The notes under the pieces were generated by a model, which saw nothing but the letters and a program-made list of their open reading frames with translations, did no database searches and had not been told where the DNA came from. Below are positions 27,640 to 36,350 of a stretch of DNA of 40,180 nt, in pieces. How positions within the stretch are numbered: position 1 is the first letter of the stretch; the number at the start of each line of letters is the position of its first letter. Where the stretch lies: positions 1 through 40,180 of IMG/VR virus record IMGVR_UViG_3300028786_000016; one strand, written 5' to 3'. The stretch comes from a virus. Position numbers and translations under genes: made by a program.

Positions 27640-27983
27640 CTGACTCCGTTGTATGAAATTGAGAAATGGTTGCCGTCAGCGCGAGTCGTGAAGTCACCAC
27701 CCCACGAGCAGCAGGGATCGAGGGACTTCCAGAAGTCCCCCAACGGCTTGTAGGCGCCGCTATCGGTGAGATAGACGCCGTTCTTGAACAGGTTCAGGTC
27801 GATCGCGAGTCTCTGCGTATGCAGGCTATTGGCGATGCCTGAGCCCTTCTGAGCGTTCATTGCCGCCTGCTCGGGGGAACGATAGGCATCGCCCAACGTG
27901 AGCTCGTAGCCGTTCTGGTAGCTCCAGTCGATCAATTGTCCGACGAGCTTCGTGAACAGCCGCTGTTTCTCGCCGAGAGTCAC
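27636..27983 (-). CDS. Endolysin, M15C L-Ala-D-Glu peptidase type
   Basis: 115 aa from GTG 27983. Cleaves the peptide cross-linking part of peptidoglycan, like T5 endolysin. Zinc ligands follow the LAS pattern: His55 and Asp62 in SLHTQRLAIDLNLF (S-x-H-x6-D), and His106 in DGNHFS with Asp103. GDAYRSPEQA (31-40) is the substrate-binding entry, and WKSLDPCCSWGGDF the usual Trp-rich turn. No signal peptide, so a holin is needed. It lies between two small membrane proteins. Confidence 0.92.
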   Translation of the reverse strand: MTLGEKQRLFTKLVGQLIDWSYQNGYELTLGDAYRSPEQAAMNAQKGSGIANSLHTQRLAIDLNLFKNGVYLTDSGAYKPLGDFWKSLDPCCSWGGDFTTRADGNHFSISYNGVR

Positions 27984-28207
27984 GGAACTCCTCGCACGAA
28001 GGACACCAGCACAGTGCCGAGCTTCACCATGCTCACGCCGATGATTCCTCCCGCAGTTGCGATGGCCCAGATGAGCCGTGCTCCCCCTTTCTGCTGCTGG
28101 ATATACTCCGTGAGAACATCGAGTTTTGTTTCGATGCGATCGAGGCGCTCACTGTGAGAATCCATCTGTGCTTCGAGTTGGCCGATGATTCGGTACTGAT
28201 CTGTCAC
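27980..28207 (-). CDS. Small membrane protein, XhlA/holin-like
   Basis: 75 aa from GTG 28207. The N-terminal half is an amphipathic coiled coil (QLEAQMDSHSERLDRIETKL), followed by one transmembrane helix (LIWAIATAGGIIGVSMVKLG) and a short tail. This is the XhlA/hemolysin-type layout found beside endolysins. Coupled to the endolysin by a GTGA overlap. May be holin or holin partner. Confidence 0.65.
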   Translation of the reverse strand: MTDQYRIIGQLEAQMDSHSERLDRIETKLDVLTEYIQQQKGGARLIWAIATAGGIIGVSMVKLGTVLVSFVRGVP

Positions 28208-28231
28208 GTCGTCCTCTTGCTTTTCTGTTCA

Positions 28232-29833
28232 TCAATTGGGCACATCAGCGGTGGTCCGCGATACCTCAATCCAGTTCACTCCGTCATAGCGGAATTGAAT
28301 TGAGCGGCTATTGCCGTTTGCCGGCTGTGTCCAGGCGGCAAGTTTGTAGATCGCGTTCCAAGTCACGGCCCCAAGTGCGCCACCGGAAGCATTTCGGATC
28401 GTCAGCCGAAGCAGGAATCCATCGTCCTGAGTAACCCCGGTTGGCGCATTGATCGCGAAGGCGGTTCCGTTAGTGCAGTTGATCGACTGCTCATTACCGT
28501 CAGCAAGAGCAGGCGTGATGCTGGTGCTATAGGCAGGCGCGCCCAGAAGGCCGCGGATTGGCGCAGAAAAACGATTCTGCCATTGCCCTCCACCCGTCAC
28601 CCCGCAGGCAACGAAGCTGTAGAGATTGGTGTTGTCAGAAACGTTGAACTCAGTATCGGTTCTCAATCCGAAGAAGGACGCGTTTTTCTGGCCGCCGCCG
28701 CCAGAGGTGATATCCACGAAATTCGCTTCAAACCGCGAGCCGTGCATCGAGAACCCCAGCGCGCCAGCCGCAGGAACAACTGCGACACGGAGATGCTCGA
28801 AATTTCCGCCAACAAATACCGAGCCATCCGCTTGCCCCAAAGCAATCTCAATGCCATGGGACTGACCGTAGGTGGAGTCGTCTCCAAATGCCGTGCAGTT
28901 CGTGAAAAGCGTATCTGTGGCGGAGATCGCTGCGGTTAGGAAGCTGTATCCCACTCGGATATGGACTGCGTCCACATCGCCGATATGGTTGTGGAACGTG
29001 CTCAGTGAGCCTGCATCGATGCCTACCGCGATATTCGTGCGAGTTGTAACAGTTGCGGTGTAGCCCTCAATGTAAAGCCGTTCTGCAGCTGCTCCGATCG
29101 TTTCCCGGAGCTTGACGCCGTTGCCGTCCTTGTTTTCCAGAACGATGGCGAGATCTGAGATGCCTGTGCCGTGCTCCGTTGCTCCACCCCTGCCGAGCTG
29201 AAAAGCCCAGGAAGCCCCCGCATAGTGCAACTCGGTCGCACGCTTCCCAGAGCCCATGATGCGGACGTACTGCGGGACCGTGATCTCATTGATGTTGAAC
29301 AGGCCCGGGGGCAGCAACACCGTGCCACTACGAATCAACCCTACAAGCGGAAGTCCCGCCATAGCGGAGTTGATTGCTGTCGTGTTGGCCGCTGCGGATG
29401 CTGAGGCGGCAAATCCGTAGCGCTCGGCTTCCATCGTTGGATCTGCCCTGAAACCGTAATTGGTTGGAACAACCAACCCAGTGATTTCAGGCTGTGTGCG
29501 CGGGAACAGGATCTGCCCAATGATCTGTCGTGTGAGGCTCGCATAGGTCACTGCCGCCGAAATGTTGTCGACGGTCCAGATTGGTTTCGTCGGCGGATCG
29601 GTATCGCCCTCTGGGGAGAGAACGAACTTATAGGTGAGCGTCTGGTCAAGCCAGAGGTTCGCTTCACCCCTGAAGTTCAGGACGATCGGGTTCGTATTCG
29701 GTGTACCGCTTTCATCCGCATAGGTTGCGAGCTTCGTGCTTGTCCCCGCTGCATAGGTGAACAGCAAGCCGCCCGTCAGTGGTCGGCCGTTGTTGTCGAA
29801 AAATTTCTGTATTGGCAGTGGGGATAGATTCAT
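28232..29833 (-). CDS. Tailspike-like protein with beta-helix domain
   Basis: 533 aa, ATG overlapping the previous stop (ATGA). N-terminal 95 residues (KFFDNNGRPLTGGLLFTYAA ... DTDPPTKPIWTVDNIS) are the head/tail-attachment module also found in the gene upstream. Residues about 115-150 form a linker (TEPEITG-type region), then a pectate-lyase-type beta-helix starts: VLLPPGLFNINEITVPQYV, IMGSGKRATELHYAG, DLAIVLENKDGNGVK. A final beta domain ends IQFRYDGVNWIEVSRT. Expected to bind and possibly cut host O-antigen; substrate not deducible. Confidence 0.85.
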   Translation of the reverse strand: MNLSPLPIQKFFDNNGRPLTGGLLFTYAAGTSTKLATYADESGTPNTNPIVLNFRGEANLWLDQTLTYKFVLSPEGDTDPPTKPIWTVDNISAAVTYASLTRQIIGQILFPRTQPEITGLVVPTNYGFRADPTMEAERYGFAASASAAANTTAINSAMAGLPLVGLIRSGTVLLPPGLFNINEITVPQYVRIMGSGKRATELHYAGASWAFQLGRGGATEHGTGISDLAIVLENKDGNGVKLRETIGAAAERLYIEGYTATVTTRTNIAVGIDAGSLSTFHNHIGDVDAVHIRVGYSFLTAAISATDTLFTNCTAFGDDSTYGQSHGIEIALGQADGSVFVGGNFEHLRVAVVPAAGALGFSMHGSRFEANFVDITSGGGGQKNASFFGLRTDTEFNVSDNTNLYSFVACGVTGGGQWQNRFSAPIRGLLGAPAYSTSITPALADGNEQSINCTNGTAFAINAPTGVTQDDGFLLRLTIRNASGGALGAVTWNAIYKLAAWTQPANGNSRSIQFRYDGVNWIEVSRTTADVPN

Positions 29834-30765
29834 TTTAGTGAATACGCCCCGGACCAGCCTGTTGGGAGGCCCTTACTACCACTGGTTGTGAAACCGGTTC
29901 CCGATGGCGGAGCAGTGCCCTTGTTGAACTGCATGGTGCCGAGGGCGCCGAAACCGAATGAGCCCGCTGCATATGCTCCGTTGTCGATGAGAATCGTAGA
30001 CGATGTACCGATCAGGTCTTTTGTTACGGGGCGCAGATTGGTTGGCAGATTGCCAATGGTGAGGAGGTTCGCGTTACTCACGCCCTGTGTTCCAAGCCAT
30101 TTGAGTGATGCCTGGCCTCCCACGATCTGCCATGCCATATCCCCTGTTGGAGGCGTTACTCCATAGCCGCCCCAAGCGGGGGTGAATGTTCCGCTTGAGA
30201 CGCCTCCTGTCAGCAACTGAAATACACCGCCCACATAGATCACCGTCGTGACCTGATTGGCCTGCAATTGATTGGCGGTGAGAGGGGATCCGTCCTGATT
30301 CACGATCGAGACAGGCCCCAGACCATTTACGTTGAGCGTACTGGGCCCAGTGTTGTCGGTGCTTGGGAGCCAGTAGATAACAATGCCATCGGTGTACGCG
30401 CTGAAGTTTGCCGTGAAGGTCAGCACATAAGCATCAGCCACGCCGGTATCAACACCGCCATAGAGCGTGACAAGCTGGCTTGAGACAACGTCATCGACCG
30501 ACCAAATAGGGTTCGTCGGCGGATCGGTATCTGTCGAAGGCGCCAGAACGTATTTGTAGGCCACGTTCGGCGGAATCCACAGGCTGCACTCGCCCCTGAA
30601 GTCGAGGGCCACCGGGTTCGAATTGGTGCTGCTGGAAGGCCCCGTATATGTCGCCAGCTTCGTGCTTGTGCCTGCTTCGTAGGTGAACAGCTTGCCGTTG
30701 ACGAGCGGACGCCCGTTATTGTCAAAAAACTGCTGTTTTACGGTGGGAGATAGGACGTTCGTCAT
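29830..30765 (-). CDS. Tail fibre/collar-type protein sharing the tailspike N-terminus
   Basis: 311 aa, ATG at 30765. The first ~95 residues (QFFDNNGRPLVNGKLFTYEA ... DTDPPTNPIWSVDDVVS) parallel the downstream tailspike, then a beta-rich part: VLTFTANFSAYTDGIVIYWL, STLNVNGLGPVSIVNQDG, VTTVIYVGGVFQLL, and a C-terminal Gly/Ser-rich domain ending FTTSGSKGLPTGWSGAYSLK. Resembles fibre tips or adaptor proteins. Attached to the tail through the shared module by inference. Confidence 0.8.
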   Translation of the reverse strand: MTNVLSPTVKQQFFDNNGRPLVNGKLFTYEAGTSTKLATYTGPSSSTNSNPVALDFRGECSLWIPPNVAYKYVLAPSTDTDPPTNPIWSVDDVVSSQLVTLYGGVDTGVADAYVLTFTANFSAYTDGIVIYWLPSTDNTGPSTLNVNGLGPVSIVNQDGSPLTANQLQANQVTTVIYVGGVFQLLTGGVSSGTFTPAWGGYGVTPPTGDMAWQIVGGQASLKWLGTQGVSNANLLTIGNLPTNLRPVTKDLIGTSSTILIDNGAYAAGSFGFGALGTMQFNKGTAPPSGTGFTTSGSKGLPTGWSGAYSLK

Positions 30766-30801
30766 GGCATCTGCTCAATCGCATGGCTACGATCCATCGC
30801 C

Positions 30802-30918
30802 ATGGACACCGAACTCTCCAAGCTTCTGCGGCTCATTCGGCGCCTGATCATCGGGGGCCTTGGCGCGGTCGTAGCCTTCTGGGTGCTCGCGTACACGTGG
30901 CTTGCTTTCAACCACTGA
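30802..30918 (+). CDS. Possible 38-aa single-span membrane peptide on the opposite strand
   Basis: An ORF of 38 codons, ATG 30802 to TGA 30916-30918. MDTELSKLLRLIRRL is a basic amphipathic start, then IIGGLGAVVAFWVLAYTWL is an ideal transmembrane helix. It fills the only sizeable non-coding gap (30766-30919) of the leftward tail operon and runs the opposite way. No Shine-Dalgarno or promoter is evident, so expression is uncertain; it might be a shadow, but the helix is unusually clean. Confidence 0.4.
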   Translation: MDTELSKLLRLIRRLIIGGLGAVVAFWVLAYTWLAFNH

Positions 30919-30919
30919 T

Positions 30920-32932
30920 TCACGGCTTCTTCCCCTTCGCGAGCGTGCCCGCTGCGGGACGCATCCGTTCTTTCTGCTCGCGAGCCACCGTGCGAGCATC
31001 AAGCTTCTCGCGCGCCCAAGAGCCGACCGGAACGATGTTGCCGCCGATGAGTGTGTTCGCGCTGCGCTCCGCGAGTCCCTTGGCAGCTTCGGCACTCGCA
31101 GCGATGAACGTGTTTGATCGGTTTGGGAACGAGCCTGCGGGCTCTCCCTTCACGTCATAGGCTACCCGCCCAAGTCGCTGCGCCTGTTCTGCAAGATCTT
31201 CACCCGCCAACAGGTCCATTTTCGGCATGAGGTCGGCGAGCGCACGGTTGTATCCATGCTGCGAAAAGTTGCCCTCATTCCGATACGGATCGATGCCGGC
31301 CTTCTGTTTGAGGTAGTTGAATGGCGCTGCGCGTACCGTTTCGAGTGCCAGTTCATCGCCGGATAGGTTCCCCATCAACCGCTCTACATGAGCGCGTGGA
31401 GCGCCAACGATGTACTTCTGCACGAACTTGTCAGCGAGCGCAGAGGATTCGCCAACTCCTGCGTCATCGTTCACCGAAGCCTTATAGGCCGGATCTGCCT
31501 TGATCTTGTCGAAGCGGGCTTTCGCAAGCGAACGTGCATTGTCGAAAAGCGGTTTCACCTCTTTTGCAACACCGACAGGTTCGGTTGACTCGATCGCGTC
31601 ACGCACAAGGCTGACTGCACGTGCTGCATTACCGTTTCCTGCCCGATCTGCGGACCGTGCCGCATTGGCAAGGGTCGTGCGGAAATTCTCAAACTGATCG
31701 AAGGTCATTCCCGCTTTGTAATCTTCCAGTTCAGCCGCAATCTCCGTTGGCAGCCAGCGCGCTTTGTTCTCGGCCTTCAGTGCTGTTTCAGCAGATGCAA
31801 CAAAGCCAGGGCCATCCATCGGAAGATCCCCGCCGTTCGCATCGCGCGCCACCTTGTAGGCAGCGTTAATCTGTTCACGCGCCGCGCTGTCGGCCGTCTT
31901 GTAGGCATCGACGATGTTCTGGCCGCTCTGGATGGGATCGTGCGCAACAGCCTGCGGCGCGGCTTGCCTGCGGAACTCATCCAGATTGTCGATGAGCTGC
32001 TGGTTCTGCTCATTGAAACGGGATGCGATTGCTGGATCTTTGCCCTTCGCGTTGAATTCGCGGGACCAGACTTCAGGATTTTTCGACGCCTGCCCTTCCA
32101 TGAGACGCATGCGAACCGGCAATGCATCCGCATCAATCTGTCGATCGACAGCGGCGGCATCCAGAGGACCGCGCTGCACTTGAGCACGAAGATCCGCCTC
32201 GAGTTCCGGACTGAGGCTCTTGGCTGCATTAATCCGGCTTGCCGCAGCCGCGCTCGCCGAGTCAGCGCCAAATCCACGAAGCGGATCTCCGGGCGCGGCC
32301 ATGGGCGAGTCGTAAATATCAAATGCTTTCTCCGCGCCCTTCCTGAAGGCGCCGCCGGCGCTTCTGAGGTCGGACGCTACGCTTGCGCCAGTACCAGGAC
32401 GCCCCGCCGCCGCGGCGAGAGCTTCCGGTGCCATGCGCAATGCAGTTGTGGCGAGCGGTCCCCACCCTGCTTCCTCAGCTTTCTCGCCTGCGTATTCGCC
32501 AACTACCCCCGGAATGTTGAGCGGGTTCCACGGGCTTGCCATGGCGCCCCCGGCCGTCTCAGCAATCTGCTGGCCGCGCTGGGTGCGCGGTTCGTAGGTA
32601 AGAGCCTGCTGGTACCATTTGATACCCTCGGCGGCCTCTTCTGGCGAATGACCAAGTATCAGAGAGCCCACTCCATGCAGGCCGCCGACAACCGTTCCGG
32701 CAAGCGCGCTCGCGCCATGCAGAATTGTTTCGCCCACGCCGACGCCCTGATCCGGATCGAAGTCTCGGGGCGTGCGTGGGTCACGCAGAGCCGATGTGGC
32801 GCGCTGGACTGGCTCCGGAATGGGTTGCGCTCGCCCTTCAAGTAATGCGATCGCATGCTGAGAGGCTGTCTGCGGCGCCTCGCCATCCGCAGCATCATCG
32901 CCAGCCAGCAGTGCAAGGGCTGCCTGACTCAT
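30920..32932 (-). CDS. DNA-ejection (internal virion) protein, gp16-position
   Basis: 670 aa, ATG at 32932 overlapping the previous stop. Expected to leave the capsid with the DNA and act at the cell envelope (P22 gp16 is 609 aa). Mostly helical, with Ala/Gly-rich hydrophobic segments (GASALAGTVVGGLHGVGSLI; GWGPLATTALRMAPEALAAA), a long charged central helical part with repeated polar helices, and a basic end (REQKERMRPAAGTLAKGKKP). Position after gp7- and gp20-like genes supports the call; sequence alone is only suggestive. The C-terminus is 1 base from the plus-strand peptide. Confidence 0.7.
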   Translation of the reverse strand: MSQAALALLAGDDAADGEAPQTASQHAIALLEGRAQPIPEPVQRATSALRDPRTPRDFDPDQGVGVGETILHGASALAGTVVGGLHGVGSLILGHSPEEAAEGIKWYQQALTYEPRTQRGQQIAETAGGAMASPWNPLNIPGVVGEYAGEKAEEAGWGPLATTALRMAPEALAAAAGRPGTGASVASDLRSAGGAFRKGAEKAFDIYDSPMAAPGDPLRGFGADSASAAAASRINAAKSLSPELEADLRAQVQRGPLDAAAVDRQIDADALPVRMRLMEGQASKNPEVWSREFNAKGKDPAIASRFNEQNQQLIDNLDEFRRQAAPQAVAHDPIQSGQNIVDAYKTADSAAREQINAAYKVARDANGGDLPMDGPGFVASAETALKAENKARWLPTEIAAELEDYKAGMTFDQFENFRTTLANAARSADRAGNGNAARAVSLVRDAIESTEPVGVAKEVKPLFDNARSLAKARFDKIKADPAYKASVNDDAGVGESSALADKFVQKYIVGAPRAHVERLMGNLSGDELALETVRAAPFNYLKQKAGIDPYRNEGNFSQHGYNRALADLMPKMDLLAGEDLAEQAQRLGRVAYDVKGEPAGSFPNRSNTFIAASAEAAKGLAERSANTLIGGNIVPVGSWAREKLDARTVAREQKERMRPAAGTLAKGKKP

Positions 32933-34353
32933 TTCGACAACTGTCCCGTCGCAGAGAGTGAATCAAGGTTCTGCATCTTGCGGGCAAGATCGGCGCGCTG
33001 GCTTTTGTTGAGGCCCACGAGGATTCGTTTCTGTGCCGCTGCGTCCCCATCTGCGACCGCGTTCTCGAGCTCAAACGCCTGAATGTCGAAGTTCTTGGCC
33101 CATTCGCTTTTGAACTTCGGCAACTGGCCGTAATCGGGATTGCTCGTACCGATCGCCTTGTCGATGCCCTGCCGGTACTTCTCAAGACCGGTGTTCGTCG
33201 CGTAGTTGAACTGCGTGACCGCCTTGAGCGCCTTCGGGTTGAACTGCGTCGAGCCGTTTGCGGCGACTGCGGCCGAGAGTCGCGCGTCACTCGGCGGTCC
33301 GCCCATGGCCTGCATGTTCGAGATGGCGTTCTTCTCGAGATACTTCCCCAGCTCCTGATAGTCGTCACCGAATACCTGGCCGCCGATCTTCGTGTTCTGG
33401 AGATACGACACGAGCGGACCGGTATTGGTCTCATCGGCGAGCTTCAGCACGTGCTGGAAGATGTTGCGATTCGCAGGCGCCTGATCGGCTGCCGCGCGCG
33501 TGTTCGCCACTTCCTGCTGTTGCGAGCGGATGTCTTCAGATTGGCCCACATATTTCGGCTGAGTGAAGGTGGGCGAGTTTGGAGCGGCATTGGGTGCCAC
33601 CCCGCGGCCTTCCCCTACAGGTGTTACCTGATTAGTCTGCGGATTCAGGACGAACTGCGCGCCCTTCTGATCGGTGACGATATTTGCGCCCGGCGGCAAG
33701 GTGAGCGGAATCTCCCCCGGCGCCGCTGTAGAGGCATCCGGATTCACGTTGACGAGCGAGCCACCCTTGTTGACGAGCGTGGGCAGCCGCGCCTGACGTT
33801 GCTTCTCGACATCGAGCGCCTGCATCTGGATCATGCGCAGCGCCTGCTGCATTTTCCCCGGCGGGGCGTTCTTCAGCGGTGCGGCGAACGTACGAAGCAC
33901 TGGCAGGGCTTCGTCTCCATGAAGCTGGCCATACTGCATCCACGCTTCGTTGACCTTCTGACGGCCTTTCTCGTTGTCCTCAGCGACGTCCGGATCGCTG
34001 AGCAGCGGCGTGATGGTCTGCGCAAGGCTTGCAACCTGATCGCCGCGGAGACTGAAGAGTTTCGACTTCGCCTCTAGCTGCGATTGCTTTGCGGCCGCGG
34101 CATGCTGGAGCACATCGAGATACTGATCGCCGGCTGCCGCGCGCAGTTCAGGGTCTTGCGTCAGGCTGTTGAGATCGACCGTACCATCCTCGCCGACGTG
34201 CTGGCCGAAGTCGTATCTTGCAAGCGCTGCGCGCTGCCTTTGCGTCTGCTGGGCTCCCGCAAGCTGCGTCTGCTGCTGCTGGATCTGCAAAAGCTGCGAA
34301 AGCTTCGGCAGGATGTCCGGAACCTGCGTGTTGAGACCGACGAGATCGGCCAT
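32929..34353 (-). CDS. DNA-ejection protein, gp20-like
   Basis: 474 aa (P22 gp20 is 471). MADLVGLNTQVPDILPKLSQLL then a Gln-rich coiled coil (QIQQQQTQLAGAQQTQRQRA), helical repeats, a Pro/Val middle with LTLPPGANIVTDQKGAQFVL, and a helical end (SQRADLARKMQNLDSLSATGQ). Family placement rests on length, gene order and composition; ejection proteins diverge rapidly. Starts 1 base into the stop of the gene before it. Confidence 0.75.
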   Translation of the reverse strand: MADLVGLNTQVPDILPKLSQLLQIQQQQTQLAGAQQTQRQRAALARYDFGQHVGEDGTVDLNSLTQDPELRAAAGDQYLDVLQHAAAAKQSQLEAKSKLFSLRGDQVASLAQTITPLLSDPDVAEDNEKGRQKVNEAWMQYGQLHGDEALPVLRTFAAPLKNAPPGKMQQALRMIQMQALDVEKQRQARLPTLVNKGGSLVNVNPDASTAAPGEIPLTLPPGANIVTDQKGAQFVLNPQTNQVTPVGEGRGVAPNAAPNSPTFTQPKYVGQSEDIRSQQQEVANTRAAADQAPANRNIFQHVLKLADETNTGPLVSYLQNTKIGGQVFGDDYQELGKYLEKNAISNMQAMGGPPSDARLSAAVAANGSTQFNPKALKAVTQFNYATNTGLEKYRQGIDKAIGTSNPDYGQLPKFKSEWAKNFDIQAFELENAVADGDAAAQKRILVGLNKSQRADLARKMQNLDSLSATGQLSK

Positions 34354-35057
34354 TACACACCGCCTGCGCTAACTTTCGGCTGTTGCCATAGTTGCGGGTT
34401 GTTGTAGAGCCAGTAGTTTTGAGCGCCCTGTGCGGCAGCGTTGCCAGCACCTACGATGCCAGCACCCTCGGCAGAACCCGCGTTATAGGCTTGCTGACCG
34501 GCATTGCCGGCGAGAGTCGTGCCCTGATTTCCGACACCTGCCGCAGCACTCTGGCCAAGATGTGCGATATCCGACAGGCGCGAGAAGATATTTCCCTGCT
34601 GCGTCTGGTAGCGATTGAACGCGTCGTTATATGCAGTGCCAGCGTACTGCTGGTTGTAGCTCATCAGGTCTTTGAGAGCTGCACCCGAGAGCGCGCCCGA
34701 TTGCGCGGCCGCACTGTTCTGCAGGCCCTGCGTCCCCTGCTGAAGCTGGAATGCATAGCCAGGATCGGCGTAATTGTAGAACTGGGTGACGTCGAAGGGC
34801 TGCGTGAATGAACCGTAGGAAGGGTCGTTCGGGTCACCATAGCCTACGCCAGCCGCAGGATCTGCAACCGCTGCATTGGGATCGTTCGGCGCTCCGGCAC
34901 CGCTGTTTGCGCCTGACTTGATCAGCAAGCCAGATGGATCGAGCAATCCCTGACTGGCATCACCGCCATTACGGGCAGCGGCAATCGTCCCGCCGGCCGG
35001 ATCGAACGCCATGCGGGTGGCGCTCTTCGGATTCAGAAGCTTGCTGAGGAAGCCCAT
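34353..35057 (-). CDS. DNA-transfer (ejection) protein, gp7-like
   Basis: 234 aa (P22 gp7 is 229). The stretch FDVTQFYNYADPGYAFQLQQ, GTQGLQNSAAAQSGALSGAA, LKDLMSYNQQYAGTAYNDAF, NRYQTQQGNIFSRLSDIAHL is the typical signature of phage DNA-transfer proteins; the C-terminus is Gly/Ala-rich (GNAGQQAYNAGSAEGAGIVG). It is delivered into the host envelope during infection. Overlaps the previous gene (TGATG). Confidence 0.85.
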   Translation of the reverse strand: MGFLSKLLNPKSATRMAFDPAGGTIAAARNGGDASQGLLDPSGLLIKSGANSGAGAPNDPNAAVADPAAGVGYGDPNDPSYGSFTQPFDVTQFYNYADPGYAFQLQQGTQGLQNSAAAQSGALSGAALKDLMSYNQQYAGTAYNDAFNRYQTQQGNIFSRLSDIAHLGQSAAAGVGNQGTTLAGNAGQQAYNAGSAEGAGIVGAGNAAAQGAQNYWLYNNPQLWQQPKVSAGGV

Positions 35058-35506
35058 CAGACGAGCCCCAGCATGCGCGCCGCCTGCGTATCCCCATGCT
35101 GCGCACGGAGCGCAAGGATCTGCCGCAGCTGCATGGTTCCACCGCCGCCGCTTGGATCACCGCCTGGGCCACCCGCGAATACGTCTGGCTGCTGAGATGC
35201 CTGAAGGATCGGCTGCACGCCCCCGCCCGGAGTCGGCCGATAGGTTGGCCCCTGCGGCATCTGTGGCGGCATCGGAGAAGGTTGCGCATTCGGGTTCGGA
35301 TTGATTCCGAGCAGCGTATTGAGCTTGCCGAGGGCGCCGTAGCCGCCCTGAATGTAGGGCTGCTGCTGCCGGTTCAACGTCTGGAACATGTCCATGTTGA
35401 TGCCAGCGGCATTTTGCGCGCCCTGCGCTTGCTTCTTGCTTCCGAGGTAGGAGGCGCCTGCGCCTACAAGAGCACTACCGCCTATCGCAACAGCGACCCA
35501 TGTCAC
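35057..35506 (-). CDS. Small ejection-type protein with Gly-zipper N-terminus
   Basis: 149 aa from GTG 35506. N-terminus WVAVAIGGSALVGAGASYLG is a membrane-active Gly-zipper helix as at the start of many transfer proteins, then a helix (QGAQNAAGINMDMFQTLNRQ), a conserved GGYGALGKLNTLLGI and a Pro/Gln/Gly-rich C-terminal half. It may be a split partner of the gp7-like protein beside it. Role: internal virion protein by inference. Confidence 0.7.
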   Translation of the reverse strand: MTWVAVAIGGSALVGAGASYLGSKKQAQGAQNAAGINMDMFQTLNRQQQPYIQGGYGALGKLNTLLGINPNPNAQPSPMPPQMPQGPTYRPTPGGGVQPILQASQQPDVFAGGPGGDPSGGGGTMQLRQILALRAQHGDTQAARMLGLV

Positions 35507-35511
35507 GAGCG

Positions 35512-36009
35512 TTACTCCGCATGATCAGATTCCTGATCGATGAGCTGTAAGCATTCACTCGCCATGAATGCATCGAGCTCTACGAAGTCCCGCGCGATGA
35601 TGTCGCGCTCAATCACTGCGAGGTCGGTCGAATCAGTCAGGTGAACCGTGGTCCACCAGCACTCTTCGTGCACATATAGTGCCCGCTTGGTGCCCGGCTG
35701 TGAAGTAAAGGTTACCGGTCTTTCGCGCGCATCGATTTCCATGCGGCCAAACTCGGTAACCACCGTCGCCCAGCCACGAGAAACAATATTCAGATGAGCG
35801 TGCTTGTGAATCTTGCCGACGACAAGCGCCCCAGTTGGAAGCTGGATTCCGCGTGCGTAGCTTCCCGGAGCGAAAGTGTGCGTAAGCGGGCAAGCAATCT
35901 CATCAAACTCCCGCATCCGGGTCTCGAGCGTGAGGATTTGCTCGCGAGTGGGCATGAGTACCTGCTCAAGCGGCGATTCACTGGCATCGAAACTGGCGAT
36001 TGCGTTCAT
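35512..36009 (-). CDS. Cupin-fold protein, phage structural region
   Basis: 165 aa, ATG overlapping the previous stop. A helical start (LEQVLMPTREQILTLETRMR) then a cupin/RmlC-like beta barrel: HTFAPGSYARGIQLPTGALV, VGKIHKHAHLNIVSRGWATV, VTEFGRMEIDARERPVTFTS, QPGTKRALYVHEECWWTTVH. The HKHAH motif could bind metal. The protein recurs in phage tail regions; it may stabilise the particle or have enzymatic ancestry. Function unproven. Confidence 0.75.
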   Translation of the reverse strand: MNAIASFDASESPLEQVLMPTREQILTLETRMREFDEIACPLTHTFAPGSYARGIQLPTGALVVGKIHKHAHLNIVSRGWATVVTEFGRMEIDARERPVTFTSQPGTKRALYVHEECWWTTVHLTDSTDLAVIERDIIARDFVELDAFMASECLQLIDQESDHAE

Positions 36010-36350
36010 GACGGCACGAATGTCACGTCTGGAAGGCCCGAATACGTGATCCGCAGAACGTCCGAAGCGTTGACCGCGAACATCCCAGAGGTTGCCCCAA
36101 CGTCGTAATAGTCCGTTCCATTACGGCTAAATTCTATCTTCGAGACCGTGCCATCTGAAACAATCACCGAGCCCTTGCGGGGAGCGCTATAGGTAGCTGG
36201 TGATGCTCCGAGCATGACCGCCGATTCATTCTCTGGCGGTAACCCGCGGTACAGGCCCGTGAAGAAGAAATACCAGTCGCGTGTCGTATTGCCGTTGACT
36301 TCGAGAGGCACCTGATAGGTTGGAACAAGGTTGAACTGCGACTGAGGCAT
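36006..36350 (-). CDS. Hypothetical structural protein next to gp10 homologue
   Basis: 114 aa, ATG overlapping the gp10-like stop (TGATG). Begins MPQSQFNLVPTYQVPLEVNG, then beta-rich (TRDWYFFFTGLYRGLPPENE; KIEFSRNGTDYYDVGATSGM; DVLRITYSGLPDVTFVPS). No homologue in P22 at this position known to me. Probably a minor tail or capsid part. Confidence 0.7.
   Translation of the reverse strand: MPQSQFNLVPTYQVPLEVNGNTTRDWYFFFTGLYRGLPPENESAVMLGASPATYSAPRKGSVIVSDGTVSKIEFSRNGTDYYDVGATSGMFAVNASDVLRITYSGLPDVTFVPS

Noticed and set aside
28232-29833. Diversity-generating retroelement target in the tailspike
   Set aside because: No reverse transcriptase or template-repeat-like duplication of the gene's end was seen in the window.
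31940-32845. 301-codon plus-strand ORF within the ejection protein gene
   Set aside because: Composition is Arg/Cys-rich shadow; coding on the minus strand is continuous and coupled with neighbours.
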